Below the pieces are notes generated by a model. The model saw only the letters and a program-made list of their open reading frames with translations. It was not told the origin of the DNA and searched no databases. From Flavisolibacter longurius (lineage in GTDB: Bacteria; Bacteroidota; Bacteroidia; Chitinophagales; Chitinophagaceae), in NCBI GenBank assembly GCA_013327885.1, contig JABUMY010000004.1, positions 62,001-126,000 of the forward strand: 64,000 nucleotides of DNA, read 5' to 3'. Positions 1 to 8,211 of this stretch are shown here, piece after piece. Within the stretch, counting starts at the first letter, position 1; every line of letters begins with the position of its first letter. Position numbers and translations under genes: made by a program.

Positions 1-2212
1 CGTCACTTACGGACATGTCCTGCACCTGGCTGGGTGTTAGCGCCGTTGGTGCTGTAAATCGCTTGTAGCCCGTTAAGGTGTAATACGGAAGCGAAGGCGT
101 GTTCCGGGCCGGGGCCATATCACCCCTGCGGGTGTAAATGGCAATGCCGCTGCCGCCACCTATCATGCCGCCGCTCTGGATCACTTTGATCAGCGCCACA
201 TCGGCCGGGCTGACGCTTTGTATGGTTTCGTAGTCAACATTCACTTCGTCAAGGAAAACCGGTACGGGCTGGTTACGAATGAGGGGCACCGGTACATTGT
301 CTACATAAGAAATGGTAAGGCTGGGCACCCGGCCTTGCAGCCATTCCAGCAGGTTGCTCGAAACCAGCGGTGCCGTTTCTTCGTCGTTTATAAAATCAAA
401 CAACAAGGCACGCTGCGATTGAAACCTCCCTGTGCTTAGGCGCTTGTCCATGGCTTCGGTACGGGAAGCAGCGTTGGTAGAAACAACAACGGCTTCCAAC
501 ATTTTTACTTTTTCGGCCCGTAAGAGTTGCTGCTGCCGCTCGGCCGCAGCCCGTTGCACCAGCAGGGGCAAGGTATCGGCGGGTTTGCGGTTCACAAGCG
601 TGTAGCCATGCTGCGGCAAGGGTTGCCGCAGGGGGTGGTGTCGATTGGCCTGCCGAAACAGGATCGATACGTCGCCTTCGAGGAACTTGCGCCGGTCGGG
701 CTGGTAATAAACCTGCAGCGTGTCGGTGAAAAAAAGATTCTCCAAAGCAAAGACACCTTCCTTGTTTGTTTGTACCTGCAAAAAGCTGAGCGTGGAATCG
801 GGTGCTTTTACCAACAGGTTCATGTTGCGTAGGGGTTGTGTCTTGTTGCCTTTTACAACGGTTCCACTGAACGATAACAATTGTTCGGGTTGAAACGGCA
901 GCGCCGGCTGCGCTGGCCGCAGCACCGTTGGCCATTGCACCGGTTTTTTTTCTTCGGTCAGCAGCAGGGCATGCAGCGCCGCCATTTTTGTTTCGTTTGG
1001 CTCCCGCAGGTACCAGTCTGCATCCTGCGCAGGCACCGAAAGATCGCCCAGGTAAATTGCGCTTAAAAAATCACTGGCCGGCAATACCGCCGCATCGGCA
1101 ACCTGTATGCTGTAAGTACCCCAGGTAGCCGTATCGGTGGCCAACTGCCAGTGGTTATAACCCCGATCCCTAACCGAAAATGTATCCAGTGAAACGGTCG
1201 GCTCATTTGCCTGCAACTGCGGTAAATGAATAAAGCAAAGCCGTTCGGCAACGGGCTGATCCCTCTCATTAAAAAGCGTTAGCTGAACAAGACCCGGCGG
1301 CAGGTTGTCAATAGCGATGGTTCCAGCCACGCCGCTGCCTTCTTTGGTGAAAGAAGAAACAAAAAACGGTTGGCGGTTGTAAGAGGCTACCAGCTTGTAC
1401 CCTTTGCCGCCGCTTGCCATGTTCTTGAACAGGAGGCTATACCGGAGCGTTGTGGCATAGCTTGTTACCTGCAGCAAAGCGCCGCTGTCTTTTACAGCCG
1501 GCAAACGAATCTCCTGCGTGTTGCCAACATCGTCTTTGATAATCAGCTTGTAGGTTTTACCCTCAAAAGCCAAGAACCGTACTTCCCCAATTTCATTGTT
1601 GTAAACGGTTAGCGGCGTTCGGGTCGTGTCGCCTTCTTCCACCAGGCTGCCGCTCCAGCTTTTGGGCAGGCTGCCATCGCTGAAAAGGCGTACGGCTACA
1701 TTGGCCACGGCACCGTCAAGCAACTGGTTGCTTTCAATAAACGCTTTGGCCTTCCATTTTACCGCCTTTGGCTGCAGGCCTTGGGTAGAATAGGGATTGT
1801 AAACAAGGAGAGGTTTTATCAGCGTGTGTTCGTCGCCGGCATTCAGCATCCACCGGGTATAAGCACGGACGTAGTAAACATCTTCTGCCAGGGAAGCCGG
1901 CAGGGTAAAGCCACCATCGCCGCTGCCCCTGTGCAGGTAAACAATCTGTGAATCAAGCCTGTTTTTAGCGCCATCATACAGTTCAACATACAAGTTGGTA
2001 GATAGGGGAGAGAGTTCATATCCCGACAAAACATAAGCTTTGAATGCCATCGTTTCGCCGGCCAGGTAAGCCGGTTTCGACAATAGCAGCACCACGTTTT
2101 CCTGCGGGAAGTTGCTGGCATAGGCGGCCAGTTTTTCTTCGGGTGTTTGGGTAAAGCCGTCGGTTGAAAAAAATAGGGTCAGCAGCAGCAAGGCAGTTCT
2201 CAAGCAGGTCAT
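1..2212 (-). CDS. Secreted MG2/plug-domain-like surface protein, C-terminus beyond left edge
   Basis: The frame is open from an ATG at 2212 to the left edge, about 737 residues, so the C-terminus is missing. The N-terminus has a signal peptide (Leu-rich stretch, then FTQTPEEK). The next part resembles an MG2 (macroglobulin-like) beta domain, with text such as LSKPAYLAGETMAFKAYV. A carboxypeptidase-regulatory-like segment follows (FSGTVVKGNKTQPL). Near the left edge there is a TonB-plug-like segment: EAVVVST, then LLEWLQGRVPSL, then VPVFLDEVNVD. This order is known from a Bacteroidota family of TonB-receptor-like proteins, often about 800 residues, whose substrate is unknown. A periplasmic or outer-membrane location is inferred. 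No paired SusD is seen upstream. The family call is good; a specific function cannot be given. Confidence 0.85.
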   Translation of the reverse strand, partial: MTCLRTALLLLTLFFSTDGFTQTPEEKLAAYASNFPQENVVLLLSKPAYLAGETMAFKAYVLSGYELSPLSTNLYVELYDGAKNRLDSQIVYLHRGSGDGGFTLPASLAEDVYYVRAYTRWMLNAGDEHTLIKPLLVYNPYSTQGLQPKAVKWKAKAFIESNQLLDGAVANVAVRLFSDGSLPKSWSGSLVEEGDTTRTPLTVYNNEIGEVRFLAFEGKTYKLIIKDDVGNTQEIRLPAVKDSGALLQVTSYATTLRYSLLFKNMASGGKGYKLVASYNRQPFFVSSFTKEGSGVAGTIAIDNLPPGLVQLTLFNERDQPVAERLCFIHLPQLQANEPTVSLDTFSVRDRGYNHWQLATDTATWGTYSIQVADAAVLPASDFLSAIYLGDLSVPAQDADWYLREPNETKMAALHALLLTEEKKPVQWPTVLRPAQPALPFQPEQLLSFSGTVVKGNKTQPLRNMNLLVKAPDSTLSFLQVQTNKEGVFALENLFFTDTLQVYYQPDRRKFLEGDVSILFRQANRHHPLRQPLPQHGYTLVNRKPADTLPLLVQRAAAERQQQLLRAEKVKMLEAVVVSTNAASRTEAMDKRLSTGRFQSQRALLFDFINDEETAPLVSSNLLEWLQGRVPSLTISYVDNVPVPLIRNQPVPVFLDEVNVDYETIQSVSPADVALIKVIQSGGMIGGGSGIAIYTRRGDMAPARNTPSLPYYTLTGYKRFTAPTALTPSQVQDMSVSD

Positions 2213-2357
2213 GTGGCGTCAATATAATTGCAATTGTAAGTACAATTTTTGGGGATGGAAAGGCCGAACCTGATTTTAACAGCCTGCTTTTCTTTCAGCT
2301 AGATAAGATAAGGTTGTGATAAATCCATTCACTGTTTTGATGCGCTCTGCAAGAACA

Positions 2358-2395
2358 AAAAGAAAAGAGGCGCAATTGTGAGCCTCTTTTCTTTT
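2358..2395 (-). terminator. Terminator hairpin of the FAD/Rieske gene
   Basis: A 14-base perfect stem (AAAAGAAAAGAGGC paired with its complement) encloses a 10-base loop. It lies directly downstream of the minus-strand gene ending at 2397 and is followed by a T-rich stretch on that strand. Confidence 0.8.
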
Positions 2396-2396
2396 G

Positions 2397-3929
2397 CTAG
2401 TCTTTTGCCAAATCTTCAATTGACACTTTTTCCAGTGCCCGCTGCGCCGGGCCGGTTATCACTTCGCCGTTCAGGTTGTACCGTGCGCCGTGGCAGGGAC
2501 AATCCCAGGTTTTTTCGGCGCCATTCCAGTCGACCACGCATTTGGCGTGTGTGCATACAGGGTTCAGTGCATAGATCTTTCCCGATTCATCTTTGTACAC
2601 CGCAAGCGTTGAGCCTTCGTATTTAACCAGCTTTCCATCACCGGGGGCAATTTCCGCAAGGCCTTCGATCTTTTCGGCGCCCAGCCGCTTACCAACAAAC
2701 TGCGCCACCACATCGGCATTTTCTTTTACAAACTCGGTAAAGCCAGCCACCGGTTTTACCCGGCCGGGGCGGAAGAGGTCTGCATACACGCTTTCGCCTT
2801 TTGTAATAAGGTCCGTTAAGGTAATGGCGGCTATATGACTATACGTAATGCCGTTGCCGCTAAAGCCGGTGGCCACGTACACATTGTCCGACGCACCCGG
2901 CAGGTGGCCAATGTAGGCAAGTCCATCCGAGGGCTCAAAGTACTGCGACGACCAGCGATGGGTAACGGTCGCCACATCAAAATGCTGCCGTGCATGGGCA
3001 ATGAGGTTGTTGAAGCAGGCTTCCGTGTTTTCGTGGTGCGCTGTTTTGTGGTCTTCGCCGCCAATTATCAGGTACTTGGCGCCGTCAATTTCCTGCGACC
3101 GGTAATAATGGTAAGGATCGTACATATCGTAGGCCAGCGAGTTGGGATAGCGGTTATCGGCCAGCAACACAGCAATAGCATAGCTGCGGTAAGGCGCATT
3201 GCGAAAATGCAGCAGGTTGATGTTGGGCGGGATGTGCGTGGCGTATACCAGGTGTTTTGCCCGAAGGTTACCCTGAGCGGTTTTTATTTCCAAACCATCG
3301 TCCTGTTTGCTGGAACTTTCTACCCGGCAATTTTCCATCACCACGCCGCCGGCATCGGTAAAGGCTTTGGCCAGGGCCATTACATAACGGGTAGGATGTA
3401 CCTGTGCCTGCCGCTTGAATAGCGCCGCTTTTACAAAAGGCACGGGCACGGTTATCTTGTCCACCCACTCTACCTCCACACCGGCTTCCCGGGAGGCGTT
3501 CACAATCTTTTCCAGCTCTTCTACCTGGCTTTCTTCGACGGCGTAGAGGTATCCGTTCTTTTCTTCAAACCCGCAATCAATGTTGTATTCCTCCACGTGT
3601 TGGTGAAAAAGGTCACGGGAAGCGTTGGTAGCCCTGGCCACCAGCTTGGCGGCGTCCGCACCAAAGTCGCTTTGGATCTGGTCGTAGCTCGTATCGAAAA
3701 AGGTATTGATGTGCGCCGTGGTGCCGCCGGTGGTACCAAAACAAAGGGTATGCGCTTCGGCCACAGCGCACTGCAGGCCTTTTTTCTGCAGCAGCAAAGC
3801 GGTGGTAATGCCGGTAATGCCGCCGCCTGCAATCACCACGTCAAAACTGGTACTGTTACCGCCCGCCGGAAGACCAACGTCCCCAACGGTATCCTGCCAT
3901 AAACTGATGGTTGCCCCGTCTCTTCTCAT
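2397..3929 (-). CDS. FAD-dependent oxidoreductase with C-terminal Rieske [2Fe-2S] domain
   Basis: About 510 residues from ATG 3929. I prefer this start to the one 75 bases upstream because the protein then begins shortly before the dinucleotide-binding fold. Residues 28-45 hold the FAD motif with GGGITG at 35-40. A DAO-type oxidoreductase body follows. The last 80 residues are a Rieske domain with both ligand pairs: C459/H461 (CTH) and C477/H480 (CPCH). This matches the DadA-like/Rieske fusion family (YhfW of Bacillus is a member), whose substrate is unsettled. It is probably soluble, since no signal peptide is seen. A strong terminator follows. Family is certain, reaction unknown. Confidence 0.9.
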   Translation of the reverse strand: MRRDGATISLWQDTVGDVGLPAGGNSTSFDVVIAGGGITGITTALLLQKKGLQCAVAEAHTLCFGTTGGTTAHINTFFDTSYDQIQSDFGADAAKLVARATNASRDLFHQHVEEYNIDCGFEEKNGYLYAVEESQVEELEKIVNASREAGVEVEWVDKITVPVPFVKAALFKRQAQVHPTRYVMALAKAFTDAGGVVMENCRVESSSKQDDGLEIKTAQGNLRAKHLVYATHIPPNINLLHFRNAPYRSYAIAVLLADNRYPNSLAYDMYDPYHYYRSQEIDGAKYLIIGGEDHKTAHHENTEACFNNLIAHARQHFDVATVTHRWSSQYFEPSDGLAYIGHLPGASDNVYVATGFSGNGITYSHIAAITLTDLITKGESVYADLFRPGRVKPVAGFTEFVKENADVVAQFVGKRLGAEKIEGLAEIAPGDGKLVKYEGSTLAVYKDESGKIYALNPVCTHAKCVVDWNGAEKTWDCPCHGARYNLNGEVITGPAQRALEKVSIEDLAKD

Positions 3930-4048
3930 GGTTTTTTGCCGGCACTCGTAAAAAAACAATGCCCGGTTTTGTGCACAAAATGGGTAATGGCACAGAGTAT
4001 GCACTTTATCAACTGTGTAAACGATTTGATCATGCTAAAAGTGATGCG

Positions 4049-4444
4049 ATGAAAAAAGTGTTGGTAGCCCTGGTGTTCTTATTTACCGTACAAACCGCCG
4101 TACAGGCACAGAAGAAATACAACTTCGAAACCCTGAAAGGCAGTTGGCGCAACAGCAAGGGAGCAGGACTTGATATTGTGGACAGCAACACCATCTATAT
4201 TGTGTATGGCGAGCAAAAGCGAAAAGTAACCGACAGCCGGGCCGATTTCAGCAAGTCGCCGGTATGGCTTGACCTTGCGGTAAAAGATTCCAGCCAGGTG
4301 ATCACCCTCAAAAGCCTTCTTCTTTTTGTAAGCGATGACCTTATTCAATGGCAGGTGTTCGACAGCGAAACAAGGCCGGCTTATTTCAGTATGGACCGTG
4401 GCGATATGTTCTTCCTAAAGCGGGTATCGGAAATGATCAATTAA
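4049..4444 (+). CDS. Small secreted protein of unknown function
   Basis: 131 residues. I chose ATG 4049 because it opens directly on a signal peptide (MKKVLVALVFLFTVQTAVQAQ) with a predicted cut after AQA/AQ. The longer reading from 3911 adds a non-signal N-terminus overlapping the divergent gene. The mature part (about 110 residues) is rich in beta-prone segments with a short lipocalin-like opening (FETLKGSWRN), but I cannot assign a family. It is likely periplasmic. It is divergent from the FAD/Rieske gene at 2397-3929 and stands alone. Confidence 0.7.
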   Translation: MKKVLVALVFLFTVQTAVQAQKKYNFETLKGSWRNSKGAGLDIVDSNTIYIVYGEQKRKVTDSRADFSKSPVWLDLAVKDSSQVITLKSLLLFVSDDLIQWQVFDSETRPAYFSMDRGDMFFLKRVSEMIN

Positions 4445-4546
4445 CGTTGTTGCCAGCTTGCTGTCACCTGGAGCAGGCAGTTGACAAGTGAGTTTTCAAT
4501 GCACGAAACGCAACTGTTTCTTTTTTCGGTTGTTCTTTACTGTTAG

Positions 4547-4852
4547 CTACCATCGCTCTTCCTCGGACGGCGGTGGTGGCGTACGAAACCGTTGCAGTGT
4601 TTTCTTTTTTTCTTCCATCCTTGCCAGCAGCAGGCCGGCCAGCAATTCACCCGCATCCACACCGGGATTTTGCTGCAGTGTTTTTTTTACGGTGGCTTCA
4701 GGCACATCTACCCGGTAAAGAACCTGTACCAGCGCCGCAAAATCATGCAGCAATAAATTGTTGAGATAAACGGCCAGGCGCTTCCGGATCGATTCTTTTT
4801 CTTCCAGTCCCAGTTGCGGGTCCCATGCCTGTACCAATGCCCAAATATCCAT
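4547..4852 (-). CDS. Conserved small helical protein, unknown
   Basis: 101 residues, no signal peptide, mostly alpha-helical with a charged C-terminal helix (ARMEEKKKTLQRF) and a Pro-rich tail. I do not recognise the family. Support for a real gene comes from coding-like composition, its position before the TIGR02757 gene on the same strand, and a -7 box TATTTTTG ending four bases before the ATG (see 4857-4864). Function unknown. Confidence 0.6.
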   Translation of the reverse strand: MDIWALVQAWDPQLGLEEKESIRKRLAVYLNNLLLHDFAALVQVLYRVDVPEATVKKTLQQNPGVDAGELLAGLLLARMEEKKKTLQRFRTPPPPSEEERW

Positions 4853-4856
4853 GCGT

Positions 4857-4864
4857 CAAAAATA
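4857..4864 (-). promoter_or_regulatory. Candidate -7 box (TATTTTTG) four bases before a start codon
   Basis: Matches the Bacteroidota -7 consensus TAnnTTTG exactly and is separated from ATG 4852 by ACGC only. If used, the transcript would be leaderless. No clear -33 TTTG is seen. Confidence 0.35.
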
Positions 4865-4896
4865 GTTTTCTTGCTCTTGCCGTATTCGTTGTTGTT

Positions 4897-5673
4897 TTAG
4901 AGAAGTGGCTCTTTTAGTACGCCTAAACTAAAGAGGGCAAAATCATATTTCGCGGGGTCAGCCGGGTCAAACCGTTTTAGGTTTTCGGTGAGCTCCAGTG
5001 CCGTCAACCAGTCGGTTTGTTTGCGTTTGATAAGCCCAAACTGCCGGGCCACGCGGGCCACGTGCAGGTCAACGGGGCACACCAATTGTGCCGGCGAAAG
5101 GCTTTGCCATAACCCAAAGTCAACGCCGCAGGCATCGCGGCGTACCATCCAGCGCAAAAACATACACAATCGCTTGCAGGTCGCCCCACGTGCCGGCGTG
5201 GCAATGTGCTTTTTGGTGCGTTGCGGCGCATCTTCCAGCGAAAAAAAATAGGTATGAAAACCTGCCAGTACGTTTTCAATGTTTTCATCGCCCGGCTGCA
5301 TCCACTGGCTGAAAGCCGTTTCCAGCGATGCATGCCTTGTGTAATGATGGTGCAAGAAATGAACAAAATAAAGCAGGTCGGTGGTGTTGAACGTGCGGTG
5401 CTTAAAATAGAGCAGGCGCTTTAGGTCTTCATCGGTATGGTGCAGGCAAAACTGGTAGGGTGCATTGTGCATCAGGTGCAACAGTTCACTTGTTTTATTG
5501 ATGATGATGGTGCGATTACCCCAGGCAAAAACGGCTGCGAAAAAAGCAGCGATCTCAATGTCCTGCTGCTGTGTAAACCGGTGCGGAAGGGAAATGGGAT
5601 CGGGCGGGATAAAGGCAGGACGGTTGTACGTCGCCACTTTTTCATCTAAAAAATCTTTCAGCTTTTCATTCAC
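4897..5673 (-). CDS. TIGR02757 (DUF2400) family protein
   Basis: 258 residues, the usual length for this family. Typical features are the N-terminal LKDFLDEKVATYNRPAFIPPDPISLPH, the FFAAVFAWGNR block and a C-terminal region with PVDLHVARVARQFGL, resembling the HhH-containing DNA-glycosylase fold. No reaction has been established for it, as far as I know. The start is a GTG at 5673; no upstream ATG fits, and a -7 box lies four bases before it. It is a common Bacteroidota core gene. Family call is firm; function is open. Confidence 0.88.
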   Translation of the reverse strand: MNEKLKDFLDEKVATYNRPAFIPPDPISLPHRFTQQQDIEIAAFFAAVFAWGNRTIIINKTSELLHLMHNAPYQFCLHHTDEDLKRLLYFKHRTFNTTDLLYFVHFLHHHYTRHASLETAFSQWMQPGDENIENVLAGFHTYFFSLEDAPQRTKKHIATPARGATCKRLCMFLRWMVRRDACGVDFGLWQSLSPAQLVCPVDLHVARVARQFGLIKRKQTDWLTALELTENLKRFDPADPAKYDFALFSLGVLKEPLL

Positions 5674-5677
5674 AGCG

Positions 5678-5685
5678 CAAAGCTA
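5678..5685 (-). promoter_or_regulatory. Candidate -7 box (TAGCTTTG) four bases before a GTG start
   Basis: Exact TAnnTTTG match on the minus strand, separated from the GTG at 5673 by CGCT. Same geometry as at 4857-4864 and 32820-32827, suggesting a leaderless mRNA. Confidence 0.35.
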
Positions 5686-5748
5686 GGTCACAAAGCCTTC
5701 CGGCGTTATTTAGTGCACCTTTCTGCCACTACTATATATGGCGTCCCT

Positions 5749-6660
5749 CTACTTCAGCGTCGCTGCAAAAGCAAGGATCTTCGCTGCATACCACTGCGGC
5801 TCTTCCTGGAAAGGCGCATGCCCGCCGGTATAATGCACCACGGTCTGGTTTGGAAAGTGAAAGCTCTTGTAGTGGTCCACACCAACGGCATAATCCGTAT
5901 CGCCGGTCATCACAAATACAGGGCATTTAATAGCAGCCGTCTGCGGTGCATAATCTTTCCAGTAGTCGGCCACATTCCAGCATTGCGTGGCAAAGTCGCG
6001 GTTGAACCGGCCTGCCGCCAGCGTAACCGAATCGTTGATTTTTTTTTCTGCTCTGTTGCGGTACATCAGTTTGTACCAACTGTCTTTTTCCGACAGCAGG
6101 TTGTGTACAATGCTCACCCGTTGCATCAGGGGTTTGCTTTCATCGTTCAGTTCTTTGTTATCCTGCAAGCCCAGTTCTTTTTTGCCAAAGTCCACATGGC
6201 TTTGCATGGAAGCCTGCATGTTAACCGTGGCATTGATATAAAGCAGCGCCAACACATGCTTGCTGTATTGCAGGGCATAGTTGGTGATAAGAATGCCGCC
6301 AAACGAATGTCCCATCACCGCCCATTTTTGGATGCGAAAATGCTGTCGCAATTCATCCATGTCCTGCAACATACGGGGCAAAGAATAATTGCGGTTGGCC
6401 GCAGAGTCGGAACGGCCGCTGCCCCGCTGGTCGAAGTAGATCATCTGCAGCTTTTGCTCGATTACCGGTGCACCGGCCATGGCCTCGTAGTAATAAGCGT
6501 TGGAGCCCGGGCCGCCATGTACAAAAAGACAGGGCTTGCCGCTTCCTGCAACCCGTACATAAAGCTTTACGTTATCGGATGTGGTGAAATAAAAGGTGGA
6601 ATCGGTGGCCAGCAAAAAATTTGTACAGAGCAGCAGCAACGTTAGTAGCGGGAATTTCAT
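5749..6660 (-). CDS. Alpha/beta hydrolase, proline-iminopeptidase-like (S33)
   Basis: 303 residues from ATG 6660, which opens on a signal peptide (MKFPLLTLLLLCTNFLLA). The oxyanion motif HGGPGSNA is at 48-55, DQRGSGRSD at 77-85, the nucleophile elbow GHSFGG with Ser119, a candidate acid Asp254/Asp256 in TGDTDYAVG, and His281 in GGHAPF. These are the hallmarks of peptidase family S33 (prolyl aminopeptidase) and related esterases. The secretion signal implies periplasmic action on short peptides or small esters. It stands alone between unrelated genes. Family firm; substrate inferred. Confidence 0.85.
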   Translation of the reverse strand: MKFPLLTLLLLCTNFLLATDSTFYFTTSDNVKLYVRVAGSGKPCLFVHGGPGSNAYYYEAMAGAPVIEQKLQMIYFDQRGSGRSDSAANRNYSLPRMLQDMDELRQHFRIQKWAVMGHSFGGILITNYALQYSKHVLALLYINATVNMQASMQSHVDFGKKELGLQDNKELNDESKPLMQRVSIVHNLLSEKDSWYKLMYRNRAEKKINDSVTLAAGRFNRDFATQCWNVADYWKDYAPQTAAIKCPVFVMTGDTDYAVGVDHYKSFHFPNQTVVHYTGGHAPFQEEPQWYAAKILAFAATLK

Positions 6661-6805
6661 TCTCAATTTTACACAATTAGACACGGCGCAGCCATAACAG
6701 GTTACTGCTTTTTGGAAAAACAGATAAAATATTGATGGCGAATAAACAGGGCTGGTAGGCGTCTCTTTGTTGGACAGTAATAAAGAGCAAGATTAGTCCA
6801 CAATT

Positions 6806-6943
6806 TTAGGGATGCAGCACAATAATGGGGCTTCCCGTGATCACCGGACGGCCAATGTCCAACCCGGCATCTTTTTGCCGGCAGGCAGCAAACAATGCGG
6901 CCAGCAGCACAATCAGCAGGAGGTATTTGGTAAACCTGTACAT
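6806..6943 (-). CDS. Very short predicted lipoprotein
   Basis: 45 residues from ATG 6943. It begins MYRFTKYLLLIVLLAALFAAC, a well-formed lipoprotein signal with a lipobox LFAAC. Only about 25 mature residues remain, with no domain. A longer reading from 7036 would bury the signal. Such tiny lipoproteins are common in Bacteroidota but hard to prove. It is divergent from the HD-domain gene. Confidence 0.45.
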   Translation of the reverse strand: MYRFTKYLLLIVLLAALFAACRQKDAGLDIGRPVITGSPIIVLHP

Positions 6944-7171
6944 ACCGTTCAATTTAGTACAGCACAAAAATGAAGTAGCCAGGGCACCTGCGAAAAGAGA
7001 TGTGACGAATGTCGTTTTTAACGTGACGAAATTCAAACGATGCAGTCCCTTTTCAAGAAGCCGGGTACGCTATACTGGCATGGCTTTGGCAGGGAAGCCG
7101 GTAACAAAGAATTACCTGTATCCCTGGGTAGTTTTGTTGATAAGAAAACTTTACTTACCTTATCTGTGTTT

Positions 7172-7765
7172 ATGAACCTTTCCACAAAAGATACGCAGAA
7201 AGCTTTCGATGCCATCCGTAGCCATGTATGTAAAAAGCTGGAAGGGTTAAGTGAGCATTTAACCTATCACAATCTCCATCATACCCTTGATGTTTTGCAG
7301 CAAAGCGAACGCATTGCCCGGGAAGAAGGGCTGGAGGACGAACACAAGATTTTCCTGCTGAAAGTGGCGGCCATGTACCACGATACCGGTTTCCTGGTAA
7401 CCTATGCCGATCATGAAAAAGCAAGCTGCGAGATTTTCCGGGGCGAGGCGGCCTTGTTTGATTTTACACCGGCCGAACAGGCGTTTGTTGTGCGGCTGAT
7501 CATGGCCACCCGGCTACCTCAGCAACCGGCAGATATTTATGAATGCGTGATCTGCGATGCGGACCTCGACTACCTCGGGCGGCCCGATTTCTTCCGAATT
7601 GGCGATGGCCTGCGCAAAGAGTTTTTACATTATGGCATTGTGCGTTCCGACGAAGAGTGGGAGCGGCTGCAGATGAAGTTTCTTTCCAATCATTCTTACC
7701 ACACCAACAGTTGCCGCGAAAGCCGCGAGTATGAAAAACAGGCGCACATGGCGCAGCTTCGCTAG
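7172..7765 (+). CDS. HD-domain phosphohydrolase
   Basis: 197 residues from ATG 7172. A longer ORF starts at 7040 but its first 44 residues look non-coding. Metal-binding residues of the HD superfamily are visible: H33 and H36/H37 (YHNLHHT), H70-D71 (MYHDTGF) and a late Asp within CDADLDYLG (129-133). The fold resembles small predicted phosphohydrolases acting on nucleotides, including some cyclic-nucleotide phosphodiesterases. Its 3' end overlaps by four bases the 3' end of the convergent cNMP-binding gene. Together with a cyclase gene 10 kb away this hints at a second-messenger role, which is inference only. Confidence 0.8.
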   Translation: MNLSTKDTQKAFDAIRSHVCKKLEGLSEHLTYHNLHHTLDVLQQSERIAREEGLEDEHKIFLLKVAAMYHDTGFLVTYADHEKASCEIFRGEAALFDFTPAEQAFVVRLIMATRLPQQPADIYECVICDADLDYLGRPDFFRIGDGLRKEFLHYGIVRSDEEWERLQMKFLSNHSYHTNSCRESREYEKQAHMAQLR

Positions 7766-8211
7766 GAAGCGTTTACTTGCTTTTTTTTCATTTCCACCGT
7801 AATGTGGTCCTGCTCCCGCAAACGCCGGCAAAGTGTTTTCATAATGCCTTTTAAAATATCGGTGCTGGTGGCGATCACGTCATAAAAATCTTCCTGCTCA
7901 ATTTTCAGCAAAATGCATTCGGTGCTTGTAGTGGCCGATGCCGACCGGGTGTCGGAATCCAACACTGATAGTTCGCCAAAAATTTCATTTTCAGAAAGCA
8001 GGGCCAACTGGTGTTCGCCATCGTGAATGGATACCTGTCCTTTGTAAATAAAATACATGCAATTGCCGGCATCGCCTTTGGCAAAAAGCGAAACGTTGGC
8101 CTCTACCATTTCTTCCTGGCAGATAGAGGCGATCTCCACAAGGTCCACTTCTTTGCAGGCCTGGAAAATGGACGAATTTTTCAGCAGCAATACTTTTTCA
8201 ATGATCAGCAT
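7762..8211 (-). CDS. Stand-alone cyclic-nucleotide-binding protein
   Basis: 149 residues, a single cNMP-binding beta-roll without a DNA-binding helix-turn-helix, so not a Crp-type regulator. The phosphate-binding cassette FGELSVLDSDTRSASAT (79-94) keeps the Glu80 and Arg89 that hold cAMP/cGMP in this family, so binding is plausible. The start codon lies inside the end of the upstream transporter-like gene (14-base overlap), indicating translational coupling. It probably acts as the sensor subunit of that protein. In some relatives transporter, HEAT and cNMP parts are in one chain, as far as I recall. Confidence 0.88.
   Translation of the reverse strand: MLIIEKVLLLKNSSIFQACKEVDLVEIASICQEEMVEANVSLFAKGDAGNCMYFIYKGQVSIHDGEHQLALLSENEIFGELSVLDSDTRSASATTSTECILLKIEQEDFYDVIATSTDILKGIMKTLCRRLREQDHITVEMKKKQVNAS

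Noticed and set aside
5713-6645. 310-residue plus-strand ORF opposite the S33 hydrolase
   Set aside because: The minus strand carries all S33 motifs and a signal peptide; the plus frame has no recognisable domain.
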